Assembly (NCBI GenBank): GCA_947623975.1
Contig: CANQHY010000028.1
Location: 1 to 14,541 of the forward strand
DNA from: an uncultured Bacilli bacterium
GTDB lineage: Bacteria; Bacillota_I; Bacilli_A; RF39; UBA660
DNA length: 14,541 bases
Direction of reading: 5' to 3'
The notes below the pieces were generated by a model. It was not told the DNA's origin and did no database searches. It saw only the letters and a list, made by a program, of their open reading frames with translations. Made by a program: the position numbers and the translations under genes. This document shows positions 5,969-12,547 of the stretch, piece after piece. Positions within the stretch are counted from its first letter, which is position 1. Every line of letters begins with the position of its first letter.

Positions 5969-6475
5969 ATGGATTTACTAATTTTATGTTTAAAAATTTT
6001 CTTTGTGAGAATTATCGATGTCTCTCTAGGTACAGCAAGAACAATAATCATGGTAAAAGGCAAAGGATTAATTGCTAGTTTAATTGGTTTTGTAGAAGTT
6101 TTTGTTTGGTTTATGATTGTAAGGGAAGCATTAAATACAACTGAATCAGGCATAATTATAGCATTCAGTTATTCCCTTGGTTTTGCTACTGGAACATTTA
6201 TAGGTAGCATATTATCAGACAAATTTATTGAAAGTACTTTAGGAGTTGAAATAATAACAGAAAAAAAAGAACTTGCAAACTTAATAAGAAAAAAGAACTA
6301 TGCTGTATCAGTTCTTAATGTTACAGGGCAAGATAATATCCCCAAATATATGTTAATGATAGAAATAAAGAATAAAAAATTAGATGAATTAAAAAAATTA
6401 ATTTCGGAACTAGATAAAAATGCCTTTCTTATGGTAAACGAAACAAAATTAGTTCAAAATGGATACTTTAAATAG
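5969..6475 (+). CDS. UPF0316 family membrane protein (DUF5698/DUF2179, YebE-like)
   Basis: This 168-residue protein has the architecture of Bacillus UPF0316/YebE: three N-terminal membrane helices (about 2-17, 34-51 and 61-82) and a small cytoplasmic alpha/beta DUF2179 domain (about 92-168). Diagnostic stretches are 'VRIIDVSLGTARTIIMVKGK' (13-32), 'ASLIGFVEVFVW', the Gly-rich helix 'YSLGFATGTFIGS', and the end 'DKNAFLMVNETKLVQNGYFK', which parallels 'DxKAFIISYEPKTIHGGFW' in relatives. The function is not established; DUF2179 domains resemble small-molecule-binding folds. TGGAGAA lies 8 nt before ATG 5969. The gene is divergent from the VTT operon and its last 8 bp overlap the end of the RNHCP gene tail-to-tail. 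No terminator is visible at that overlap. Confidence 0.88.
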   Translation: MDLLILCLKIFFVRIIDVSLGTARTIIMVKGKGLIASLIGFVEVFVWFMIVREALNTTESGIIIAFSYSLGFATGTFIGSILSDKFIESTLGVEIITEKKELANLIRKKNYAVSVLNVTGQDNIPKYMLMIEIKNKKLDELKKLISELDKNAFLMVNETKLVQNGYFK

Positions 6476-6782
6476 AGCTCATTATTTCTAAAATTTTATC
6501 AAAATTATCATCAGCAGCTACGACATTTTTTCTAATAGATCCACATTTTCTACACTTATAAACAATTTTATAAGTGTCTTTTTTTCCTTTTTCTACTCCA
6601 ATTGGATCTAATATACCATGACAGGTCTCTTTTCTATCACCAGGATTTATATCAACGTGTTTTGAAGAAAGACAATAATTACAATGATCTCTTGCCGTAT
6701 AATTTAGTTTATTAACATACTTTCCACAAACATCGCAAACAAATTCTTCATCTAGCATAGTAAATTTTTTCTTTTCGCACAT
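6468..6782 (-). CDS. RNHCP domain zinc-ribbon protein
   Basis: This is a 104-residue small soluble protein matching the RNHCP domain family. Cysteine pairs C16/C19, C34/C37 and C77/C80 fit one or two zinc-binding knuckles, with the family core 'RDHCNYCLSSKHVDINPGDR' (31-50) and the C-terminal 'YKCRKCG...KNVVAADDN'. These proteins are thought to bind zinc and possibly nucleic acid; the precise function is unknown. I start at ATG 6782 because AGGAGA lies 7 nt upstream. A more distal in-frame ATG (6836) has no ribosome binding site and would add a non-conserved 18 residues. It lies 58 nt downstream of the rhodanese gene on the same strand, so they are probably co-transcribed. Its 3' end overlaps the convergent UPF0316 gene by 8 bp. 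Confidence 0.87.
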   Translation of the reverse strand: MCEKKKFTMLDEEFVCDVCGKYVNKLNYTARDHCNYCLSSKHVDINPGDRKETCHGILDPIGVEKGKKDTYKIVYKCRKCGSIRKNVVAADDNFDKILEIMSSI

Positions 6783-6840
6783 AATTAATCTCCTATTAAA
6801 CAAGAGAATGTTAACAAATTTACAATTTTTTGTCAATTTG

Positions 6841-7137
6841 CTAATTTTTGTGCATTAATAATTTATACTCGTTATACCCCCCTACTATATTGACGACATC
6901 GTAACCTAAATTATTTAAAATAGCACAAGTTTTTAAACTTCTAGATCCATGCTCACAGTAAATATAATATTTTTCGTTTTTGTTTAAATAATTAGCTGGA
7001 TTCATCAAGAGAAAATTCATTGGAACGTTAATAGCAGTAGGAATCTTTCCAATATTATATTGATAGTTGTCTCTAATATCTATGATGTTTATCATCGGAA
7101 TTAACTCTTTTAAAGATTCAACCGATATACTGTTCAT
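6841..7137 (-). CDS. Single-domain rhodanese-like protein
   Basis: This 98-residue single rhodanese domain is a predicted sulfurtransferase that carries sulfur as a persulfide on an active-site cysteine. Visible features are 'INIIDIRDNYQYNIGKI' (16-32), the conserved Asp-Arg entry; 'AINVP' (35-39); and the active loop CEHGSRS (61-67) with catalytic Cys61 and the usual six-residue loop ending in Arg-Ser. The end 'GYDVVNIVGGYNEYK' (78-92) is the standard closing element. Length matches PspE/GlpE-type single domains. GGAGGT lies 6-7 nt before ATG 7137. It precedes the RNHCP gene in a likely two-gene unit driven by the divergent promoter at 7154-7184. The sulfur donor and acceptor are unknown. 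Confidence 0.92.
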   Translation of the reverse strand: MNSISVESLKELIPMINIIDIRDNYQYNIGKIPTAINVPMNFLLMNPANYLNKNEKYYIYCEHGSRSLKTCAILNNLGYDVVNIVGGYNEYKLLMHKN

Positions 7138-7153
7138 ATAATACCTCCAACAT

Positions 7154-7184
7154 ATTATATGAAAATATAATAATAAAATTGCAA
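7154..7184 (-). promoter_or_regulatory. Leftward promoter of the rhodanese-RNHCP unit
   Basis: On the bottom strand, TTGCAA (7184-7179), a 19-nt spacer and TATAAT (7159-7154) precede the rhodanese ribosome binding site. The -10 is perfect and the spacer is longer than ideal. The -35 hexamer is its own reverse complement and is shared with the rightward promoter. Confidence 0.55.
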
Positions 7185-7207
7185 AATTTCAATTTTTGTG
7201 CTAAAAT
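7179..7207 (+). promoter_or_regulatory. Rightward promoter of the kinase-like gene
   Basis: TTGCAA (7179-7184), a 17-nt spacer and TAAAAT (7202-7207), preceded by TGC so that the -10 is of the extended TGn type. The start of transcription is near 7214. This excludes the GTG at 7198 as start codon and supports ATG 7237 with GCGGGGG upstream. Confidence 0.7.
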
Positions 7208-7236
7208 ATGACGACATGCGAAAGCGGGGGTTATTA

Positions 7237-7959
7237 ATGTTAGTAAAAATAGATAAAAATAATGAATTTATTGATACCGAAAAATTAAAACCAATAGATT
7301 CAGGTGAAGATGGAACCATTTATGTGTATAATAATTTTATACTAAAAATTCTTCATTCAAATTATATGACAATTAATAAAAGTAATGATTTAAATAAAGC
7401 TGTTCCAAGCAATAGTAGATTAATTGTACCACGAGCTAAAATTTGGGACGAATCTAATAGATTTAGAGGTTATTTATCTAAATTAGTAGATTCAAATGAA
7501 GGAATTATAAACATGACTGTTGATGAATATTTAGAACAAATGAATTTGTTGGAAGAAGAAATTCATAGATACTTTTCAGAAAATGAAATAGCTATTACTG
7601 ATACTAATCCTAGAAACGTGTTATCATCAACCATTAACGGAAAAGAGACTCTTTTTTTAATCGATCATGATCGTGATATTACAAAAAGTTCCCTATTATG
7701 TGACAAAGAAAGAATCATAAATGGTAACTATTATAAATACAACAAAAAAAAGATGTCTTTATTAAAATATAAAGTTTTGTTACTTCAAATACTATATTTA
7801 GCACAAAAAACAAATCAAGAAAAGGACATATTATCTTATATAAAAACCGGATGTAAAAAAGCTACCATTAATTCTAATATTAGTGAAGAAGAATTAAATA
7901 ATTACGATACTATATCTGATTATGCCCAAAACACTTTGAAAAATATAAAGAAAAAGTAA
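7237..7959 (+). CDS. Compact protein-kinase/APH-like protein of unknown function
   Basis: This 240-residue soluble protein is one I do not recognise by name, but it shows the ordered catalytic positions of the protein-kinase-like fold. There is a glycine-loop-like stretch 'DSGEDGTIYVY' (21-31), then Lys37 in 'FILKIL' (the beta-3 lysine), and a hinge-like 'RGYLSKLVD' (77-85). A catalytic-loop-like 'ITDTNPRNVL' (120-129) has Asp122 and Asn127 at the canonical +5 spacing of HRDxxxxN. 'LFLIDHDRD' (139-147) supplies Asp143 in place of DFG. HRD's His and Arg are replaced by Ile and Thr (I120, T121). The C-lobe is very short (about 95 residues) and Lys-rich, ending KNIKKK. ATG 7237 follows GCGGGGG; an upstream GTG (7198) precedes the predicted transcript start. 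The gene is monocistronic and ends in a long hairpin. It could phosphorylate protein or small molecules, or be a nucleotide-binding pseudokinase. Confidence 0.7.
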   Translation: MLVKIDKNNEFIDTEKLKPIDSGEDGTIYVYNNFILKILHSNYMTINKSNDLNKAVPSNSRLIVPRAKIWDESNRFRGYLSKLVDSNEGIINMTVDEYLEQMNLLEEEIHRYFSENEIAITDTNPRNVLSSTINGKETLFLIDHDRDITKSSLLCDKERIINGNYYKYNKKKMSLLKYKVLLLQILYLAQKTNQEKDILSYIKTGCKKATINSNISEEELNNYDTISDYAQNTLKNIKKK

Positions 7960-7964
7960 TTTAA

Positions 7965-8067
7965 AAAAGAGAATTTTTTGATATTAGTGATGATTTTTTA
8001 ATAGGAACAAGTCTCCATTATTATTAAATCAAAACTCATCTTCTTTAAATATCAAAAATTCTCTTTT
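7965..8067. terminator. Long 103-nt hairpin between convergent genes, bidirectional terminator
   Basis: The outer stem pairs 7965-7984 with 8049-8067 (AAAAGAGAATTTTTTGATAT against ATATCAAAAATTCTCTTTT): 19 base pairs with one bulged T. Inside, GATGA (7989-7993) pairs with TCATC (8036-8040) and TTTT with AAAA (8031-8034) after a bulged C. The T-rich ends on both strands allow termination of the kinase-like gene (top) and the ABC-F gene (bottom). It is much longer than the other terminators here. ATTTA occurs at both flanks (7959-7963 and 8068-8072), so a small inverted-repeat element is an alternative. Confidence 0.65.
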
Positions 8068-8094
8068 ATTTACTAAAAATAAACTATTTAGAAA

Positions 8095-9681
8095 TTATTT
8101 TTTTTTATTTTCTAAATATTCATCATATGTACATCTTCTATCAATAATACCATTTTCCGTAATTTCTATTATTCTATTTGCAACGGTTTGAACAAATTGG
8201 TGATCATGTGATGCAAAAAGCATTTCGCCATTATACTTAATTAAGCCATTATTAAGAGCTGTAATACTTTCCAAGTCTAAATGATTAGTTGGTTCATCTA
8301 AAATTAAAAAGTTTGAGCCTTCTAACATACACTTAGATAACATACATCTTGCTTTTTCACCACCAGATAAGATTGGAACGTGTTTAAATACATCTTCGCC
8401 AGAAAAGAGCATTCTTCCAAGAAAACCTCTAAGTACTGTCAAATCATCTATATTGTAATAGTGTCCAATCCAATCAATAATAGACTCATCTTTTACAAAA
8501 TAAGAAGAATTATCTTGTGGAAAATAACTTGTAGTAATAGTTTTTCCCCATTCAATATTTCCACTATCGTATTTCATTTCTCCCATAAGTATTTTAAATA
8601 ACGTGGTTTTAGCAATGTTATTACTTCCTACAAACGCAATTTTATCACCTTTTAATACTGAAAAGCTTACATTATTCAATATTTTTTTACCATCAATCGT
8701 CTTAGATAATTTTTTTACCGTTAATATCTCTTTACCAGATTCTCTAATTGGCTTAAATTCGATAAAAGGATATTTTCTCGAAGATGGTACTATTTCTTCA
8801 AGCTCTATTTTCTCTAACATTTTCTTTCTAGACGTTGCTTGTCTACTTTTTGAGGCGTTAGCCGAAAACCTTGCAATAAAAGCCTGTAATTCTTTAATTT
8901 TTTCTTCCTTTTTCTTATTTGATTCTTTCATCTGTTTTAATGCTAATTCACTAGATTCATACCAGAAATCATAATTTCCAACGTAAAGTTTAATCTTTCC
9001 ATAATCAATATCAGCAATATGAGTGCAAACTTTATTTAAAAAATGACGATCGTGAGATACAACAATTACAATATTATTAAAATTAATTAAAAACTCTTCA
9101 AGCCAGTTAATAGCGTCAATATCTAGATTATTGGTTGGTTCATCTAATAATAATATATCTGGATTACCAAATAAAGCTTGCGCAAGTAAAACTTTTACTT
9201 TTTTATTATTGGGAATATCTTTCATATAAGAATAAAAAGCTTCCTTTTCTATTCCCAAATTATCTAAAAGTTCTGCTGCTTCACTCTCTGCTTCCCAACC
9301 ATTTAATTCTGAAAATTCTGCTTCTAACTCTCCTAATTTAACTCCATCTTCATCGGTAAATTCCGTTTGTGAATACATTTTTTCTTTTTCTTTCATTATT
9401 CCATAAAGTTTAGAATTTCCCATAATAACAGTATCCATTACTGTAAATTCATCATATTCATAATGATTCTGCTTTAAAACAGCTACTCTTTCATTTTTTG
9501 ATATAATAATTTCTCCATGTGATGTCTCAAGCTCTCCCGATAGAAGCTTTAAAAAAGTTGATTTACCAGCTCCATTAGCTCCAATTAATCCATAACAATT
9601 ACCGGCTGTAAATTTAATATTTACATCTTCAAACAAAGTTCTTTTCCCAAATCTTAAAGTAACATTATTTACCTGTATCAA
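8095..9681 (-). CDS. ykpA: ABC-F family ATPase, YkpA-type
   Basis: This 528-residue cytoplasmic protein has two ATPase domains and no membrane part; ABC-F proteins act on the ribosome. It is close over its length to Bacillus YkpA (about 540 aa). NBD1: Walker A GANGAGKS (34-41), Walker B 'ILLLDEPTNNLD' (176-187), H-loop SHD (209-211). A charged linker (about 245-310) includes 'ARFSANASKSRQATSRKKML'. NBD2: Walker A-like GSNNIAKT (352-359), signature LSGGEK (438-443), Walker B 'LILDEPTNHLD' (459-469), SHD (491-493). The NBD1 signature is degenerate (IPNNK at 156-160) and the NBD2 Walker A has Ala for Gly before Lys358. The start is TTG at 9681, supported by AAGGTGAT just upstream. The target, translational factor or antibiotic protection, is not decided by sequence. 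Confidence 0.92.
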   Translation of the reverse strand: MIQVNNVTLRFGKRTLFEDVNIKFTAGNCYGLIGANGAGKSTFLKLLSGELETSHGEIIISKNERVAVLKQNHYEYDEFTVMDTVIMGNSKLYGIMKEKEKMYSQTEFTDEDGVKLGELEAEFSELNGWEAESEAAELLDNLGIEKEAFYSYMKDIPNNKKVKVLLAQALFGNPDILLLDEPTNNLDIDAINWLEEFLINFNNIVIVVSHDRHFLNKVCTHIADIDYGKIKLYVGNYDFWYESSELALKQMKESNKKKEEKIKELQAFIARFSANASKSRQATSRKKMLEKIELEEIVPSSRKYPFIEFKPIRESGKEILTVKKLSKTIDGKKILNNVSFSVLKGDKIAFVGSNNIAKTTLFKILMGEMKYDSGNIEWGKTITTSYFPQDNSSYFVKDESIIDWIGHYYNIDDLTVLRGFLGRMLFSGEDVFKHVPILSGGEKARCMLSKCMLEGSNFLILDEPTNHLDLESITALNNGLIKYNGEMLFASHDHQFVQTVANRIIEITENGIIDRRCTYDEYLENKKK

Positions 9682-9753
9682 TATATCACCTTCAAACTCT
9701 TAAATTTTACTATATTTAAACAATTATAGCAATAAACACATCTTATTTTTAAC

Positions 9754-9791
9754 AAAAAAGAAGATTGGATTTTTTTTAAGGTTATCCAATC
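9754..9791 (-). terminator. Terminator of the YfhO-family gene
   Basis: GATTGGAT (9763-9770) and ATCCAATC (9784-9791) form an exact 8-bp stem with a 13-nt loop. On the bottom strand it is followed by TTCTTTTTT (9762-9754). It lies about 73 nt beyond the YfhO stop and upstream of the ABC-F gene, so it separates the two same-strand genes. Confidence 0.78.
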
Positions 9792-9863
9792 GATTAAATT
9801 TTTACTTTGATTCTATCATATATTATTATAATCTTTATCAAAGCTATTTTTCCATAACTTAAA

Positions 9864-12458
9864 TCAAAATAAGAACGATTTTACAAAAGCTAATATTCCT
9901 ATTACATAAAATACTAACACTAATAAAGCATATATAACTAAATAAGCATAGTAAGTGATATTGTATAAGAAGGAAAAATCATTATTCTTTAAGAAAACAT
10001 TCCAAACTATAAAAAGTAATACTCCCAATATTGATAGGGCTATACCAATACCTAAACCTTTTGGTATATAAGATATTTCGACGTTATTTACTCCATCATT
10101 TAATTTTATTCCTAGAAAATTATCATATACTCTAAATATTTCATTTGTACTACAGTCATAACCATCTAGATATGTTCTTGGAATAAACAAAATATCATCC
10201 TTTTCACCTTCTACATTTATATTAATAATTCCGTTTTCAAAAGATGCATCTAATTCTTTATCCAAAGCGTAATTACTAACAAAGTCATCTATTTTATCTA
10301 AATCTAAAACTCCCAATGTTATATGTCTTATATACGTTTTTTTAGCTGATACGATATCAATTTTTACCTCTTCGTTATTGTATTCTCCTAGTAAAATACT
10401 TCCATTTCTATTTTTATTAGGATATACACCTTCTAAAAGTTCTCCATTTACATAGATATTAAATGCATCATAACTATATCCTTTTTCAACATTATCGAAT
10501 CCCGCAAATAATTCTAAATAAATTCTTTTTCTTCCTTCGACTTTAACAGTTTGACTCAAAGTAACATCCTTATCATATTTTGTCAATTCTTCTTTGCTAT
10601 ATAGCGTATATATGTCAAAGATTTTTTCTTTTTCAGTTATCGAATTATAAATAATATTACTTGCTTCAAAACTATCACTAACATTTTCTAAAGAAGGATT
10701 ATCTTTTATAATGTAACCATAAGGCATATTATAAATAAATTCATAGTAATTAAGTCCTTTTTTAGTATCTATATATCTATAATATGAATCGTTTAATTTA
10801 TCGTTAGTTACAATATATTTTTGAGCTAATAATATATCTGTGAATAAGTTTCCACCAATTGACTCTGTATCCATCCAGTAAGAGTCATACCCCAATTTTT
10901 GCATAGTTGTATAGTTCGTATGATTAGTAAGAGATGTGTAATTAGAAAAAGTGTTGACATTTGCTACCATTCCAAAATTACTTATTAATTCTCTATTAAC
11001 TAATTTTACATAATATTTTCCTGTTTTACTAGAAAGGGAATTATACATACTTTCCATTTGATCATATTGAAGATCTAAAAGACCTTTTGGATCATATTTA
11101 TGTAAATAAAAATATGAATTAAATAAAATATTGCTTAATACCAAAACAAATAAACTTACCATAGTTACTTTACTATTTTTCTTATTTGTAACAAATATGG
11201 CAAAACTGCTTATAAAGTATATAACAAAAACCATAAACAAACCAATTAAAGCAAGTTTGTCACGAGTAAGTGTTAAATCATCTATTCCTTTTTGAATATT
11301 TCCTCTAAATTTATAAAAAACAAAGAACATTACTATAAATGATAATGCTACAGAAAGATAAGGAACAATTTTTTTAAACTTTTCTAAATATAATTTAATA
11401 TCGACATTACTTAATGTGTAACTAGCTCCCACTACTAACATAAATATTAAAAGATATCCATAACGGTACGGAAATGACACATAACTTCCGAAATGCCATA
11501 GTTTGTTTATAGGTTCAATTATTAAAGGAAGACCCAATAAAAGAAGATTAATAAATATGAATAACGAAAATTTCTTATGTTTTTTATAATTTAGCAATAA
11601 AATCATAATTAGCGCTATTAAAAGAGCACTAGCAAAGATAAAGGAAATCTTATCAGAAAGAGGTCCTAATTTAGAGTTTAAAATATAACTAATATCAAAC
11701 CCTACTCGCTCTGATGCTGCTATTTCCAAGAAAGTTGGAACTAGAATAAAAGATGCTATCAAAAGGGAGATAACTGTGGCTACTCCTAAATTAAAAATAG
11801 CCTTTTTCATATTTTCTTTTTTATAAATATATAAATATAGAAGCGACGTAAAGATAATAAACAGAAGCGTCATAAAACTTACATAAAAAGAACAAATCAA
11901 AGAGATACTCAAAACTATTATATACATTTTAGTATCTTCCAAGTCTAAAAGCTTCTTAAGGGCTATCAAAAGAATTGGTAACAAATAAACCATATCCATC
12001 CATGGTGTTATGATGTAAAGATTTAAAGTATAACTCGAAAAAGCGTAAAGTAAAGATAACATAATTTGATAAGACGGTTTTAATTTGTTAAAATACTTAC
12101 TTATAAAATATAAACAAGTAAAAGATGAGGCTAATATTTTTAATGCAACTACAATAGATACTGCATTTTCTACTAATTCTCTTGGAAAAAGCAACAAAAT
12201 TAATGTAAAGGGACTTAGAATATAATAAGCAATTATACCTAAGAAATTAATGGCACCACCAGAGGTAAAATCGACAAGTAGAGAACCATTTCCCCTTACA
12301 GCATCATAAAAATGATAATATAATGCTGTAATTTGTTCGTGCATATCACTCCAAATTATGGAATTATTACCAAAAGGAAAAATTCCTTGGATAATAAAAA
12401 TAAAAGCAATTATAGCAAATGTTACTACTCCTAAAATTAAATATTTTTTCTTTTTCAT
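9864..12458 (-). CDS. YfhO family multi-pass membrane protein (predicted glycosyl-transfer/GT-C-like)
   Basis: This 864-residue membrane protein is in the size range of YfhO (about 860 aa). In Bacillus and Listeria-type bacteria YfhO proteins take part in adding sugars to teichoic acids or other surface polymers from lipid-linked donors. Residues 1-25 are the first membrane helix. The first outer loop 'NSIIWSDMHEQITALYYHFY' (32-51) holds the conserved Asp38 and Gln42 typical of the family and resembles GT-C catalytic loops. About a dozen more helices follow to about 455. A large extracytoplasmic domain then runs to about 800, rich in beta-strand patterns ('RKRIYLELFAGFD', 'SYIPKGLGIGIAL'), and two helices close the protein. 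It ends in TGA. ATG 12458 has only a weak ribosome binding site. No glycosyltransferase (CsbB-like) partner gene lies beside it in this window. Confidence 0.86.
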   Translation of the reverse strand: MKKKKYLILGVVTFAIIAFIFIIQGIFPFGNNSIIWSDMHEQITALYYHFYDAVRGNGSLLVDFTSGGAINFLGIIAYYILSPFTLILLLFPRELVENAVSIVVALKILASSFTCLYFISKYFNKLKPSYQIMLSLLYAFSSYTLNLYIITPWMDMVYLLPILLIALKKLLDLEDTKMYIIVLSISLICSFYVSFMTLLFIIFTSLLYLYIYKKENMKKAIFNLGVATVISLLIASFILVPTFLEIAASERVGFDISYILNSKLGPLSDKISFIFASALLIALIMILLLNYKKHKKFSLFIFINLLLLGLPLIIEPINKLWHFGSYVSFPYRYGYLLIFMLVVGASYTLSNVDIKLYLEKFKKIVPYLSVALSFIVMFFVFYKFRGNIQKGIDDLTLTRDKLALIGLFMVFVIYFISSFAIFVTNKKNSKVTMVSLFVLVLSNILFNSYFYLHKYDPKGLLDLQYDQMESMYNSLSSKTGKYYVKLVNRELISNFGMVANVNTFSNYTSLTNHTNYTTMQKLGYDSYWMDTESIGGNLFTDILLAQKYIVTNDKLNDSYYRYIDTKKGLNYYEFIYNMPYGYIIKDNPSLENVSDSFEASNIIYNSITEKEKIFDIYTLYSKEELTKYDKDVTLSQTVKVEGRKRIYLELFAGFDNVEKGYSYDAFNIYVNGELLEGVYPNKNRNGSILLGEYNNEEVKIDIVSAKKTYIRHITLGVLDLDKIDDFVSNYALDKELDASFENGIININVEGEKDDILFIPRTYLDGYDCSTNEIFRVYDNFLGIKLNDGVNNVEISYIPKGLGIGIALSILGVLLFIVWNVFLKNNDFSFLYNITYYAYLVIYALLVLVFYVIGILAFVKSFLF

Positions 12459-12484
12459 AAATTCACACTACTTTCCACATACCT

Positions 12485-12514
12485 ATGATAACACAAAAAC
12501 TCTAGCATATTCAA
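12485..12514 (-). promoter_or_regulatory. Promoter of the YfhO-family gene
   Basis: Bottom strand TTGAAT (12514-12509), an 18-nt spacer and TATCAT (12490-12485), with TG one base before the -10 (TGTTATCAT), an extended -10 form. The leader before ATG 12458 would be about 20 nt. Confidence 0.6.
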
Positions 12515-12518
12515 TTTT

Positions 12519-12547
12519 AAAAGAAAAAAGATGTTTTTAGACATCTT
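12519..12547 (-). terminator. Terminator of the ABC/FtsX fusion gene
   Basis: AAGATGT (12528-12534) / ACATCTT (12541-12547) is an exact 7-bp stem with a 6-nt loop. On the bottom strand it is followed by TTTTCTT. The stem begins within the stop codon of the gene it ends, a very compact arrangement. Confidence 0.8.

Noticed and set aside
6783..6836. 18-residue N-terminal extension of the RNHCP protein
   Set aside because: It has no ribosome binding site and no family similarity, and AGGAGA sits correctly before ATG 6782.
7959..8072. Transposon-like element with ATTTA target duplications around the long hairpin
   Set aside because: ATTTA is very common at this base composition and no second copy is in the window; kept only as an alternative to a terminator.
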